Shown here piece after piece: positions 19,584 through 29,259 of a stretch of 64,000 bases of DNA. The position numbers and the translations under genes were made by a program. Below the pieces are notes generated by a model that was given only the letters and a program-made list of their open reading frames with translations, ran no database searches and was not told the DNA's origin. Positions within the stretch are counted from its first letter, which is position 1. Each line of letters opens with the position of its first letter. Source of the stretch: an uncultured Aquimarina sp. GTDB taxonomy: Bacteria > Bacteroidota > Bacteroidia > Flavobacteriales > Flavobacteriaceae. The stretch lies in the NCBI GenBank assembly GCA_937958985.1, contig CALGLV010000006.1, positions 124,001-188,000 on the forward strand. The letters run 5' to 3'.

Positions 19584-19913
19584 TTAAAGGTTTCTTTTTA
19601 AAGCTTCTAAATCAGCTTTAATTTTTTCTAATTTACGAATTATCTCAAAATTTTCTAGCGCTTGTTTTTTTTCAGATTTCAAATGCACTTTTGCACCTTC
19701 AAGGGTATAGCCTTTTTCTTTTACAAGATGGTAAATAAGTTCAATATTTCTTACATCTTCTTTTGAAAAATACCGATTTCCTTTGGCGTTTTTCTTTGGT
19801 TTAATTACCGAAAATTCCTTTTCCCAAAATCGCAACAGGGATGTGTTTACGTCAAAAGCCTTGGCTACTTCTCCGATAGTATAATATAGTTTTTCAGGAA
19901 GTTGAATGTACAT
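19584..19913 (-). CDS. MerR family transcriptional regulator
   Basis: YYTIGEVAKAFDVNTSLLRFWEKEF. Confidence 0.93.
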   Translation of the reverse strand: MYIQLPEKLYYTIGEVAKAFDVNTSLLRFWEKEFSVIKPKKNAKGNRYFSKEDVRNIELIYHLVKEKGYTLEGAKVHLKSEKKQALENFEIIRKLEKIKADLEALKRNL

Positions 19914-19914
19914 A

Positions 19915-20892
19915 TTAATCTAAAGATTGATTTTCTTGACGTGATTTTTCTAACAATGTAGCGAATTCTTTTGGGGTAAGGTTTCCGTAATAAAAATTAA
20001 TAGGATTAATTTGCTTACCATCTTTAAATACTTCGTAATGTAAATGAGGTGCTTGTGAACGTCCCGTGCTCCCTACAAAACCAATAACGTCGCCACGCTT
20101 TACACGCTGGCCTTTTTTAATGTTGTACTTATGTAAATGAGCATACAAAGTTTTGTATCCGTAACCATGATCTATACGAATATGATTTCCGTATCCCGAA
20201 GATCTATTATCAGCACGTATCACAATCCCATCTCCTGTAGCAAAAATAGGAGTTCCTCTTGGGGAAGTAAAATCCATACCCTTATGCATTTTTCTTACTT
20301 TAGTAAAAGGATCACTTCTAAAACCAAAACCCGAAGCCATCCGTTTTAAATCTTCATTCCTAACAGGTTGAATTGCCGGAATTGATGCTAATAAACTTTC
20401 TTTTTCTTTAGCCAATGCCGCAATTTCATCTAAAGATTTAGATTGTATTGAAATTTGTTTTGCTATTTGATCTACCCTTTGATAGGTTTCCTTTATCAAT
20501 TCTGAATTTTCGTAACCATCGTATTTATTATAGCGACTTACTCCACCAAATCCGGCTTTACGCTCTTCTAAATCAATTGGGTTTGCTTCAAAATACAACC
20601 TGTAAATACTATTATCTCTTTCTGCTATTTCGTCCAAAATAGATTGCTGAAGGTTCATTTTTTTATTTAACAACTTGTATTGCAGCGTAAAATTCTCCAA
20701 CTCCAAACGGTATTTTTTTTCTTTAGGAGTTTCTATTTTAGGTATACTATAATAGCTAATTAACAAAATAAAAGCAGCCAAAAAAATACCTAAAGTCACC
20801 AATATAACCACACCAATTTTCTTCCCTGGCTTAGGCTCTATTTTTCGATAGGATAATGTTTCACTGTCGTAGAAGTATTTAACCTTTGACAT
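19915..20892 (-). CDS. M23 family metallopeptidase
   Basis: FGFRSDPFTKVRKMHKGMDFTSPRGTPI, GYGNHIRIDHGYGYKTLYAHL, HLHYEVFKDGKQINP. Confidence 0.95.
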   Translation of the reverse strand: MSKVKYFYDSETLSYRKIEPKPGKKIGVVILVTLGIFLAAFILLISYYSIPKIETPKEKKYRLELENFTLQYKLLNKKMNLQQSILDEIAERDNSIYRLYFEANPIDLEERKAGFGGVSRYNKYDGYENSELIKETYQRVDQIAKQISIQSKSLDEIAALAKEKESLLASIPAIQPVRNEDLKRMASGFGFRSDPFTKVRKMHKGMDFTSPRGTPIFATGDGIVIRADNRSSGYGNHIRIDHGYGYKTLYAHLHKYNIKKGQRVKRGDVIGFVGSTGRSQAPHLHYEVFKDGKQINPINFYYGNLTPKEFATLLEKSRQENQSLD

Positions 20893-21018
20893 AATTTAAA
20901 ATATACTATTTTTGCGCAGCCTTTAGGCTTATTAATTAATTCTAATTTTCAAATATAAGAAATTGTACGAAGCCTTAGTTTCCTAACAATCTCTAAATAT
21001 ATAAACTTCTTTTTTTCG

Positions 21019-23673
21019 ATGAAATCGCAAGATATCCGCAAACAGTTTCTTCAATTTTTTGAATCTAAAAAACACACTATAGTTCCTTCGGCTCCTATGG
21101 TTATAAAAAATGATCCCACATTAATGTTTACCAATGCAGGGATGAATCAATTTAAAGAATTCTTTTTAGGTAACGGAATCCCTAAAAACAATGCCATAAC
21201 CGACACCCAAAAGTGTTTACGCGTAAGCGGAAAACATAACGATTTAGAAGAAGTAGGAATGGACACCTACCACCACACCATGTTCGAAATGCTTGGTAAC
21301 TGGAGTTTTGGTGACCCAACAGGTAAAACTAAAGGGTATTTCAAAAAAGAAGCTATTCAGTGGGCTTGGGAATTATTAACCGACGTTTTAGAAATAGATA
21401 AGGATATTCTTTATGTTTCTGTTTTTGAAGGAGCCAATGATGATGGTTTAGGTATGGATCAAGAAGCTTTCGATTTATGGAAAGCTATTGTGCCTGAAGA
21501 CCGCATTATAATGGGTAACAAAAAAGACAATTTCTGGGAAATGGGCGACCAAGGACCTTGTGGACCTTGTTCTGAAATACACGTTGATATTCGTTCTGCA
21601 GAAGAAAAAGCTGAAATTTCGGGTCGTGATTTAGTAAATGCCGACCACCCACAAGTGGTTGAAATTTGGAATTTAGTATTCATGCAATTCAACCGAAAGG
21701 CTGATGGCTCTTTAGAAAAACTTCCTGCACAACATGTTGATACAGGTATGGGGTTTGAGCGTTTGTGCATGGTTTTGCAAAATGTAAAATCAAACTACGA
21801 TACCGATGTTTTTACTCCTTTAATAAGAGAAATTGAAACTATTACTAAATCGGTTTACGACAAAAATAGCTTACCTACCAACGAAAATGGTAAAGTAAGT
21901 GTCGCTATTCGAGTTATTGCCGATCACCTAAGAGCTGTTTCTTTTTCGATTGCCGATGGTCAACTACCTAGTAACAATGGAGCTGGCTATGTAATTAGAA
22001 GGATTTTACGTCGCGCCATCCGTTATGGATTTACTTTTTTAGACACCAAAGAACCTTTTATTTATAAATTGGTGGAAACACTTAGCACTCAATTAGGCGA
22101 GGCTTTCCCTGAATTGGTTACTCAGAAAAACTTAATTACTAATGTAATTAGAGAAGAAGAGCAATCATTCCTTAAAACATTGGATCAAGGATTACTATTA
22201 CTTGACCAAGTCATTGCAAACACTAAAGGCGATATTGTTTCAGGAGAAAAAGCTTTCGAATTATACGATACCTTTGGCTTTCCTATTGACCTAACAGCTC
22301 TTATTTTGAGTGAAAAAGGGCTGAAATTGGACAGTAAAGGTTTTGATAGTGAGCTTACAAAACAAAAAGACCGCTCAAGAGCTGCTGCTAAAGTTTCTGC
22401 AGGAGATTGGGAAATTTTAAATACAGAAAACGACATAGCATTTATAGGTTATGATTCCCTTTCGGCACCTGTAAAACTAACTCGCTACCGCGAAGTTGAA
22501 AGCAAAAAAGACGGAAAATTATATCAATTGGTATTTAACCAAACTCCTTTTTACCCAGAAGGAGGAGGGCAAGTTGGAGACAAAGGTTATTTAGAAGCTT
22601 CGAATGGAGATGTAGTTTATATTATTGACACCAAAAAGGAGAATAATTTAATAATTCACTTAACCAAAAACTTACCAAAACAAATCGACGCTACTTTTAC
22701 GGCAGTTGTAGATAACAAACAACGCACGCGATCTGCTGCAAACCACAGTGCCACACACTTATTACACCAAGCACTACGCAAAGTATTAGGCACACATGTG
22801 GAGCAAAAAGGATCGATGGTTCACAGTGGTAATTTACGTTTTGATTTCTCTCATTTCAGTAAGGTAAATCCTGAAGAAATTATTGAAATAGAAAATTTTG
22901 TAAACGCCCGTATTCGCGAAAAGCTTGCGCTAGAAGAAAATAGAAATAATACTTACGATAATGCAATATCTGAAGGGGCTATTGCTTTATTTGGAGAAAA
23001 ATATGGCGACACCGTGCGCTCTATTCGTTTTGGTGAATCTATGGAATTATGTGGCGGTATTCATGTCGATAACACCGCTGACATATGGCATTTTAAAATC
23101 ACCAGCGAGAGTGCTGTAGCCTCAGGTATTAGGCGTATAGAAGCCATTACTGGAGATGCTGCTAAAGAATATTTTGCCAAACAAGCAAAAGCGTTTGACG
23201 AGGTAAAAGCAACCTTAAAAAACACTAAAGATCCTGTAAAAGCAATTGTTTCTTTACAAGAAGAAAATAGCACGCTTAAAAAACAAATAGAACAACTACT
23301 TAAAGAAAAAGCCGGCAATCTAAAAGGCGATTTAGTTAATGCTTTTAGTGAAATAAATGGCGTTCAATTTTTGGCTAAAGAAGTCGATTTAGACGCACAA
23401 GGCATTAAAGACCTTTGTTTTGATTTAGGTAAAGGTTTAAATAATACTTTTATTATTTTTGGTAGTGCTGCAAATGGCAAGGCCTTATTAAGTTGTTATA
23501 TTTCTAAAGAATTAGTTGCTAACAAAGACCTAAATGCAGGTACTGTAGTTCGCGAGTTAGGAAAGCATATCCAAGGTGGTGGTGGCGGACAACCTTTCTT
23601 TGCTACCGCGGGTGGTAAAAACCCTGCAGGAATTTCAGAAGCTTTAGAAGCTGCTAAAAATTATTTAAAATAA
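21019..23673 (+). CDS. alaS: Alanyl-tRNA synthetase
   Basis: [60 protein letters not shown]. Confidence 0.98.
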   Translation: MKSQDIRKQFLQFFESKKHTIVPSAPMVIKNDPTLMFTNAGMNQFKEFFLGNGIPKNNAITDTQKCLRVSGKHNDLEEVGMDTYHHTMFEMLGNWSFGDPTGKTKGYFKKEAIQWAWELLTDVLEIDKDILYVSVFEGANDDGLGMDQEAFDLWKAIVPEDRIIMGNKKDNFWEMGDQGPCGPCSEIHVDIRSAEEKAEISGRDLVNADHPQVVEIWNLVFMQFNRKADGSLEKLPAQHVDTGMGFERLCMVLQNVKSNYDTDVFTPLIREIETITKSVYDKNSLPTNENGKVSVAIRVIADHLRAVSFSIADGQLPSNNGAGYVIRRILRRAIRYGFTFLDTKEPFIYKLVETLSTQLGEAFPELVTQKNLITNVIREEEQSFLKTLDQGLLLLDQVIANTKGDIVSGEKAFELYDTFGFPIDLTALILSEKGLKLDSKGFDSELTKQKDRSRAAAKVSAGDWEILNTENDIAFIGYDSLSAPVKLTRYREVESKKDGKLYQLVFNQTPFYPEGGGQVGDKGYLEASNGDVVYIIDTKKENNLIIHLTKNLPKQIDATFTAVVDNKQRTRSAANHSATHLLHQALRKVLGTHVEQKGSMVHSGNLRFDFSHFSKVNPEEIIEIENFVNARIREKLALEENRNNTYDNAISEGAIALFGEKYGDTVRSIRFGESMELCGGIHVDNTADIWHFKITSESAVASGIRRIEAITGDAAKEYFAKQAKAFDEVKATLKNTKDPVKAIVSLQEENSTLKKQIEQLLKEKAGNLKGDLVNAFSEINGVQFLAKEVDLDAQGIKDLCFDLGKGLNNTFIIFGSAANGKALLSCYISKELVANKDLNAGTVVRELGKHIQGGGGGQPFFATAGGKNPAGISEALEAAKNYLK

Positions 23674-23681
23674 ACATCCTT

Positions 23682-23714
23682 AAGCATGTTTCAAATTATA
23701 ATTGAGACATGCTT
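23682..23714 (+). terminator. alaS terminator-like hairpin
   Basis: aagcatgtttcaa-attata-attgagacatgctt. Confidence 0.7.
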
Positions 23715-23735
23715 GTAATAAAACAAGTACTAATT

Positions 23736-24683
23736 ATGCATCAGTTTTTTTTAAATCTTCCGCCTAAGATTGAAAAGAAAACTATTACATATAATAGTAA
23801 TATCCTTTTATTCGGCTCTTGTTTTGTTGAAAACATAGGTAGAAAATTTGATTACTTTAAATTCCAAAACACAGTCAACCCCTTTGGAATTATTTTTCAC
23901 CCCGAAGCAATTAATAATCTTTTAGAAAGAATAGTTTCACAAAAACAATTCACTGAAAAAGACTTATTTTTTCATAATGAACAATGGCACTGCTTTGAAG
24001 TACATTCTAAATGGAGTAGCGTTGATAAAGCTCAATTACTAAATAATTTAAATTTAACTTTAAAAGAAACTCTTTTAAAAGTTAAGAATGCCTCACATTT
24101 CATAATTACATACGGTACTGCTTGGGGCTACCAAAAAAATGATTTCATTGTAGCAAATTGCCACAAAATACCTCAAAAGGAATTTAAAAAAACACTTTCT
24201 TCAATCAATACAATTGAGATAACAATTAAAAATACCTTTGACAAAATCCGCTCTTTAAACCCTAAGCTTACCATTATTGCAACAGTATCACCGGTAAGAC
24301 ATATTAAAGATGGTATAATCGAAAACAATCGTAGTAAAGCTCATTTATTATCTGCTTTACATAATGCTGTTGGTAATTCTGAAAATACAAATTATTACCC
24401 CTCGTATGAATTGGTTACAGACTGCTTGCGTGACTATCGCTTTTACAAAAATGATTTAGTTCATCCCAACCAAACCGCCATAGATTACGTTTGGGAACAT
24501 TTTAGAAGCACTTGGATACATGAAGCAAACACTAATGCTACCATAAAACTTATTCAAGAAATACAGCAAGGATTATCCCACAAGCCTTTTAATCCTAATG
24601 GTGAAGCACATCAAAAATTCATTCTTTCTTTAGAAAAGAAAAAGCAAATAGCAATAAAAAAACACCCTTTCTTAGAATTTTAA
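23736..24683 (+). CDS. GSCFA domain protein
   Basis: LLFGSCFVENIGRKFDYFKFQNTVNPFGIIFHP (GSCFA motif). Track start 23709 lies inside the alaS hairpin, so ATG 23736 is preferred. Confidence 0.9.
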   Translation: MHQFFLNLPPKIEKKTITYNSNILLFGSCFVENIGRKFDYFKFQNTVNPFGIIFHPEAINNLLERIVSQKQFTEKDLFFHNEQWHCFEVHSKWSSVDKAQLLNNLNLTLKETLLKVKNASHFIITYGTAWGYQKNDFIVANCHKIPQKEFKKTLSSINTIEITIKNTFDKIRSLNPKLTIIATVSPVRHIKDGIIENNRSKAHLLSALHNAVGNSENTNYYPSYELVTDCLRDYRFYKNDLVHPNQTAIDYVWEHFRSTWIHEANTNATIKLIQEIQQGLSHKPFNPNGEAHQKFILSLEKKKQIAIKKHPFLEF

Positions 24684-24710
24684 ATAGGAACTTCTTTTCT
24701 TTACACCTCT

Positions 24711-25397
24711 ATGAATGATTGGTTTATAAAAACAGCTTATTTATGGTCAGTATCGCTTTTACTGCCCTTTTGGTTATTGGTTTTTTTTATTAGAAAAGAC
24801 TTACGCCGTAAACTGTGGCATACAGGTCGTGCTTACGGCTTGGCTTCCGTTATAATGGGGCAACTTTTTACATTTGATTACTGGAATCCCACTTATTTTT
24901 TTGGCCCCTATTTCCCTTTAGAAGATTTTCTGTACGGACTAATCAATGCTTCTTTTATCACAGTGTTATATCAATTCACATTTAAAGTCAACTATTCATC
25001 GGAAACATTGCCTTCTGCCAAAAGGTTTACGTTAATTTTCGCTGGACTATCATTTATTATATTGTATTTCCTTATAAAAAAATGTGGCTTAAACTCTATT
25101 TACGGACAAATATTTTTATTATTAACTATAGGTGGTTACACCATATTTAAAAGGCCCGACCTTTTTAAACCAATTTTAATAAATTCAATTTTTACCGTAG
25201 TTGTTGTTTTTATTTGGCTAACTACTATTTTCTGGATCTACCCACAAGGGGTTACCGATAACTGGGAAACTACTATTTTATTTGATATCTATTTTTTTAG
25301 AGTACCTATTGAAGAATTATTTTTTGCCTTTAGCTTAGGCTTTGGCGGATCCTTTTTTTATGAAATTTCTAACGGAAAGCTGCTCGCTAAAGGTTAA
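24711..25397 (+). CDS. Lycopene cyclase domain protein (CrtYc/CrtYd-like fusion)
   Basis: Multi-TM; two PxED/E motifs: FGPYFPLEDFLYGLINA and FFRVPIEELFFAFSLGFGGSFFYE. Confidence 0.75.
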   Translation: MNDWFIKTAYLWSVSLLLPFWLLVFFIRKDLRRKLWHTGRAYGLASVIMGQLFTFDYWNPTYFFGPYFPLEDFLYGLINASFITVLYQFTFKVNYSSETLPSAKRFTLIFAGLSFIILYFLIKKCGLNSIYGQIFLLLTIGGYTIFKRPDLFKPILINSIFTVVVVFIWLTTIFWIYPQGVTDNWETTILFDIYFFRVPIEELFFAFSLGFGGSFFYEISNGKLLAKG

Positions 25398-25445
25398 TTT
25401 TTAAATTTGGCTAAGTTTTTGATTATTTCTCCATAAATTCATACT

Positions 25446-25955
25446 ATGAAACATTTACTTTTAGTTATTACTTCACTAGTATTATTTGCATGCTCTACCC
25501 CTAGAGTTGCTTATGATTATGACACAAAAAAAGATTTTAACACTTATACCACTTACAGTTATTACCCAAATTTAAACACTAATTTAAGTGATTTGGACAC
25601 TAAACGATTACTTGCTAGCACCGATAGTATTTTAGCAACTAAAGGCTTAAAAATAAGCGATACACCACAATTATACATCAACTTTAAAAGCAAGCAATAC
25701 AAAACACCTAATAACAACAGAATAGGAATTGGTATAGGTAATGGTCCTTTTAATATTGGCGGAAGCATTCCTTTTGGCGCCCCAAATCAGCACATTCAAT
25801 TAACTATGGATTTTATTGATGTTTCAAAAGATGAACTTATTTGGCAAGCAGAGGTAGATGATGTTCAAAATTCTACACACACACCTGAAAATAGAGAAAA
25901 CTTTTTTTATGTAATGATGAACAAGGTATTGCAAAAGTATCCACCAAAAAAATAG
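25446..25955 (+). CDS. DUF4136-like lipoprotein
   Basis: Lipobox LFACS; VAYDYDTKKDFNTYTTYSYYP typical DUF4136 start. Confidence 0.8.
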   Translation: MKHLLLVITSLVLFACSTPRVAYDYDTKKDFNTYTTYSYYPNLNTNLSDLDTKRLLASTDSILATKGLKISDTPQLYINFKSKQYKTPNNNRIGIGIGNGPFNIGGSIPFGAPNQHIQLTMDFIDVSKDELIWQAEVDDVQNSTHTPENRENFFYVMMNKVLQKYPPKK

Positions 25956-26013
25956 CTCACATTAATAAAAGTACGCCATTAAAATTCTATTTTTACATCT
26001 ATAATTTATAGCT

Positions 26014-27165
26014 ATGAATAATGAGATTTTGGCTTTTGACGTTGCCATTATAGGGGCTGGCCCCTCAGGTGCTTCAACAGCTTTAAAGCTAGCCAAAGAA
26101 GGTATTTCGACAGTTATTATTGAAAAAGAAAAACTTCCAAGATATAAAGTTTGTGGGGGTGGTTTTGTATACCGAGGACTAAGCAATATGTCGTTTGACG
26201 TAAACGAAGTTATTGAAACCAAATTCCACACTGTAGATATTTTTTTAGGCGAAAAGCTTCACTTTAAAACAACTCGAAAAGACCCAATCATTAGCATGAT
26301 TATGAGAGATTCTTTTGATGAATTAATCATTAAAGAAGCTAAAAAATATGGTGCTACTTTAATGGACGAGCACAAAGTAATGAGCTTAGAGAAAAACGAA
26401 TCTTTAACAACAATTGTTACTAACAAAAGTAAAATTACTGCAAAAATTATTGTTGCCGCTGATGGTGCTTATAGCCCTATTGCAAAAATGGCTGGCTGGA
26501 AAACAGATACACGCAAGTTAATACCCGCATTAGAATATGAAGTTTATGTAACCGACGAGGAATACAAAAAACATTGTGATAGTGTACGGTTTGATATAGA
26601 CGCCGTACCTGGCGGTTATGGCTGGAATTTCCCTAAAAAGAATCACTTTTCAATAGGCGTAGGTTGTTTTGAAAATAAAACTTCAAACATCAAAGCTTTA
26701 TGCGAAGATTACATTAATTTTTTAGGCATTAAAAATATTACAAGTATTGAAAGACACGGTTTTCAAATTCCCGTTAGTGCACGTACAGATGGTTTTGTAA
26801 AAGAGAATGTCTTTTTAATAGGAGATGCCGCAGGATTTGCTGATTCTATTACCGCAGAGGGAATATCAAATGCTATTTATAGTGGAAACCTATTAGCAGA
26901 TGCGATTATCGAAAGTGACTTAAACATACAAGAAACAGAAAATAGCTATCTTAAAAAATTAAACTTAAGGCTACTTCCAGAGCTTGAAAGTTCGGCTAAG
27001 TTGGCGAAGTGGTTTTACAGGAACAAAACCCTTAGAAATTTAATCTTAAAAAAATACGGTCAGCGTTTTAGTGAATATATGGGTGACATTTTTATGGGAA
27101 CTAAAACCTACCCTGTTGACGTTTACGACACTTTAATGAAAAAGGTGAAAAATGCTATTCTGTAA
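26014..27165 (+). CDS. Geranylgeranyl reductase-family FAD-dependent oxidoreductase
   Basis: FDVAIIGAGPSGASTALKLAKEG, LPRYKVCGGG, VFLIGDAAGFADSITAEGISNAI. Confidence 0.9.
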   Translation: MNNEILAFDVAIIGAGPSGASTALKLAKEGISTVIIEKEKLPRYKVCGGGFVYRGLSNMSFDVNEVIETKFHTVDIFLGEKLHFKTTRKDPIISMIMRDSFDELIIKEAKKYGATLMDEHKVMSLEKNESLTTIVTNKSKITAKIIVAADGAYSPIAKMAGWKTDTRKLIPALEYEVYVTDEEYKKHCDSVRFDIDAVPGGYGWNFPKKNHFSIGVGCFENKTSNIKALCEDYINFLGIKNITSIERHGFQIPVSARTDGFVKENVFLIGDAAGFADSITAEGISNAIYSGNLLADAIIESDLNIQETENSYLKKLNLRLLPELESSAKLAKWFYRNKTLRNLILKKYGQRFSEYMGDIFMGTKTYPVDVYDTLMKKVKNAIL

Positions 27166-27202
27166 GCTAAATTTACAACTGCTTTTAAGTGAAAAAATAA
27201 AT

Positions 27203-27973
27203 CTATTTGGATTTCAATGAATCAACCTCTTTGGTGAGACGTTGCATAGCCAATTGAATATCATGTATACTCGCAGACTCACCAACATCGTCAATATCAA
27301 AACTTAATTTGCTATTTACCTGCCAAACTTCCTGTATATCTTTCAATGAAACATCAAAAGGCGGATATTCCTTGTTAGAAGAGATTAACGTAACAAAATT
27401 GATATCGCTAGACTTCTTCAATTGCTTGATTAAAACACTGTCTTTCAATACTACCACACATGTTTTATTATCCGACAAGTTTTGAATGGCATCAACAGCC
27501 TTGGCAATAACCCATTCTTTGGGTTTAAAATGAGGGTACATACTATCACCTTGTATTTGAAATCCTCTAAAAGTAGCATTTTTATATTGGGGCAAAGGAA
27601 AATTAAAAGCTGGTAGTTCATTATACCAATGGGGCTCTTGAACATTCGTGGGATAGCCTGCCGCTGCTTTCACATCTACTAGCACCATATTCTCATTATT
27701 CTCAACATCTACAGTAATCACTTTAGGGCTAGTGTCAACCTGTAAGTCTTTTAAAAGTTTTACAGCACTCAATCCATACAACCACATTGGATTAACTCCG
27801 TAAACTTGAATTAATTTAGCCACCGCATAACCTGATATTTTAGTTCTACCACGCTCTATATCGGCTATAGTATTTCTAATCTCTAAAATTTCAGCAAATT
27901 GCTTCTGAGTTAAATTGAGGTTTTCTCGTATTACTTTAAAACGTTTTGCTGCTAATTCATTTGACTTGTCCAT
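27203..27973 (-). CDS. XRE-HTH / S24 LexA-like repressor
   Basis: HTH LTQKQFAEILEIRNTIADIERGRTKIS; S24 VKAAAGYPTN (Ala-Gly), FQIQGDSMYPHFKP (Ser), VVVLKDSVLIKQLKK (Lys). Confidence 0.9.
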   Translation of the reverse strand: MDKSNELAAKRFKVIRENLNLTQKQFAEILEIRNTIADIERGRTKISGYAVAKLIQVYGVNPMWLYGLSAVKLLKDLQVDTSPKVITVDVENNENMVLVDVKAAAGYPTNVQEPHWYNELPAFNFPLPQYKNATFRGFQIQGDSMYPHFKPKEWVIAKAVDAIQNLSDNKTCVVVLKDSVLIKQLKKSSDINFVTLISSNKEYPPFDVSLKDIQEVWQVNSKLSFDIDDVGESASIHDIQLAMQRLTKEVDSLKSK

Positions 27974-27977
27974 AATT

Positions 27978-27985
27978 CAAAGATA
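27978..27985 (-). promoter_or_regulatory. -7 box (TATCTTTG on minus strand) for the S24 repressor
   Basis: caaagata on plus = TATCTTTG on minus; a minus-strand TTG (plus caa 28003-28005) lies 17 bp upstream. Confidence 0.55.
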
Positions 27986-27990
27986 CAAAT

Positions 27991-28005
27991 TTGGAAATAA
28001 TCCAA
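27991..28005. promoter_or_regulatory. Putative operator O1: TTGGA-AATAA-TCCAA
   Basis: Arms are exact inverted repeats; shares TGGAnATAATCCA with O2. Confidence 0.7.
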
Positions 28006-28031
28006 AATAAATTCTTTAAATAATTTATTAA

Positions 28032-28046
28032 ATGGATATAATCCAT
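28032..28046. promoter_or_regulatory. Putative operator O2: ATGGA-TATAA-TCCAT
   Basis: Arms are exact inverted repeats; 12 of 13 core bases identical to O1; centres 41 bp apart. Confidence 0.7.
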
Positions 28047-28053
28047 ATATTTG
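28046..28053 (+). promoter_or_regulatory. -7 box (TATATTTG) for the divergent small gene
   Basis: TAnnTTTG match abutting O2, upstream of the 28114 ATG. Confidence 0.55.
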
Positions 28054-28113
28054 TAATAAATCCAAGTGTTAGTTATGCGTTAAAAAACGACTTTAACCTT
28101 AATAAGATTTACT

Positions 28114-28470
28114 ATGAATTTAGCTCCACATACCCAACCTAAAGAAAACCTAATAAAACATTCATTAAATAATATTGATGAAAGTATTTCTGTATTAAAG
28201 AAGAAGCTATTTTTTGAGAAAAACTTTAAGAATAAGTTTAAAACAAATTATAGTTTAGGGAATTATCATTTTGATTTCTATTTTGAAGAATTAAGATTAG
28301 GAATACAGATAGATGCACTATCTTACTCTTACTCAAATATATACAATAGTGATTCCACAAAACTTATGTCTATTCCTCATAAAAATATGATGGCCCTAAA
28401 GGTTAGTGACTATCAAGTACTTGTTGACAGCGATGAAATTGTGCGTTTTTTAAAAAATTATTCTTCATAG
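28114..28470 (+). CDS. Small DUF559/Vsr-like fold protein, possibly degenerate
   Basis: NYHFDFYFEELRLGIQIDALSYS...MMALKVSDYQVLVDSDEIVRFL has the DF...(E/Q)xD...h.h layout of DUF559-like PD-(D/E)XK proteins. Weak similarity by eye. Confidence 0.5.
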   Translation: MNLAPHTQPKENLIKHSLNNIDESISVLKKKLFFEKNFKNKFKTNYSLGNYHFDFYFEELRLGIQIDALSYSYSNIYNSDSTKLMSIPHKNMMALKVSDYQVLVDSDEIVRFLKNYSS

Positions 28471-28623
28471 TAACGTAAAAATTATATTAAACGTATTTAA
28501 ACTACCTTTAATCCTGTTTTTATTCACTTAATCTGTTTTTTTCTTAGCAAAATCAAATATTATGAAATATTAAGAGTTATTTAAATGTATCTTTATAACT
28601 AACTAAACAAATATTCCATAATC

Positions 28624-29181
28624 ATGAAAAAAATATTTTTAAGTATTGCTGCTTTGTCTTTAATTGTTGCTACTTCATGTAGAGAAACTGTAAATAAAGC
28701 ACAATCTGCAGTAGGAGATGCAGCTAACGCTGTTGAAAACGCTTCTTCAGAAACAATGAATGCCGCTAAAAACGGGGCTAATTCGGTTAAAGATGCTGCA
28801 GGTAATGTAGTAAATACGGCTAAAGATGCTGCAGGTAATGTAGTAAATACGGCTAAAGATGCTGCAGGTAATGTGGTAAATACGGCTAAAGATGCTGCAG
28901 GTAATGTGGTAAATACGGCTAAAGATGCTGCAGGTAATGTGGTAAATACAGCTAAAGATGCTGCAGGTAATGCTGTGAATTCTGTTAAAGATGCTGCAGG
29001 TAATGCTGTAAATTCTGCCAAAGATGCTGCAGGTAATGCTGTAGATGCTACTAAAGATGCTGCAGGTAATGCTGTAAATTCTGCCAAAGATGCTGCGGGT
29101 AATGCAGTAGATGCTACTAAAAGTGCAGGTAATAACACCGTTAATGATGCTAAAAACGCATTAAACAAAGCTATACACTAA
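28624..29181 (+). CDS. LEA-like 11-aa repeat lipoprotein
   Basis: Signal peptide and lipobox LIVATSC; ten KDAAGN(V/A)V(N/D)xx units. Confidence 0.85.
   Translation: MKKIFLSIAALSLIVATSCRETVNKAQSAVGDAANAVENASSETMNAAKNGANSVKDAAGNVVNTAKDAAGNVVNTAKDAAGNVVNTAKDAAGNVVNTAKDAAGNVVNTAKDAAGNAVNSVKDAAGNAVNSAKDAAGNAVDATKDAAGNAVNSAKDAAGNAVDATKSAGNNTVNDAKNALNKAIH
28789..29118 (+). repeat. 33-bp x10 in-frame coding tandem repeat
   Basis: Unit aaagatgctgcaggtaatgtggtaaatacggct; first five units almost identical. Confidence 0.95.
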
Positions 29182-29195
29182 AATTATACATAAAT

Positions 29196-29235
29196 AAAAA
29201 AAGCGTTCAAATTTTAGATTTGAACGCTTTTTTTA
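29196..29235. terminator. Bidirectional rho-independent terminator
   Basis: aaaaaaagcgttcaaat-ttta-gatttgaacgctttttttat between convergent genes. Confidence 0.9.
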
Positions 29236-29259
29236 TACCTAAAATACAAATCTGATACA

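Noticed and set aside
28789-29118. 33-bp repeats as a possible CRISPR array
   Set aside because: Units abut with no spacers, stay in frame and encode an 11-aa peptide; this is a coding tandem repeat.
28599-29168. 189-aa minus-strand ORF (LPAASLAVFTT repeats)
   Set aside because: Exact antisense of the KDAAGN repeat gene; open only because the repeat unit lacks stops on both strands. The plus strand has the signal peptide and lipobox.
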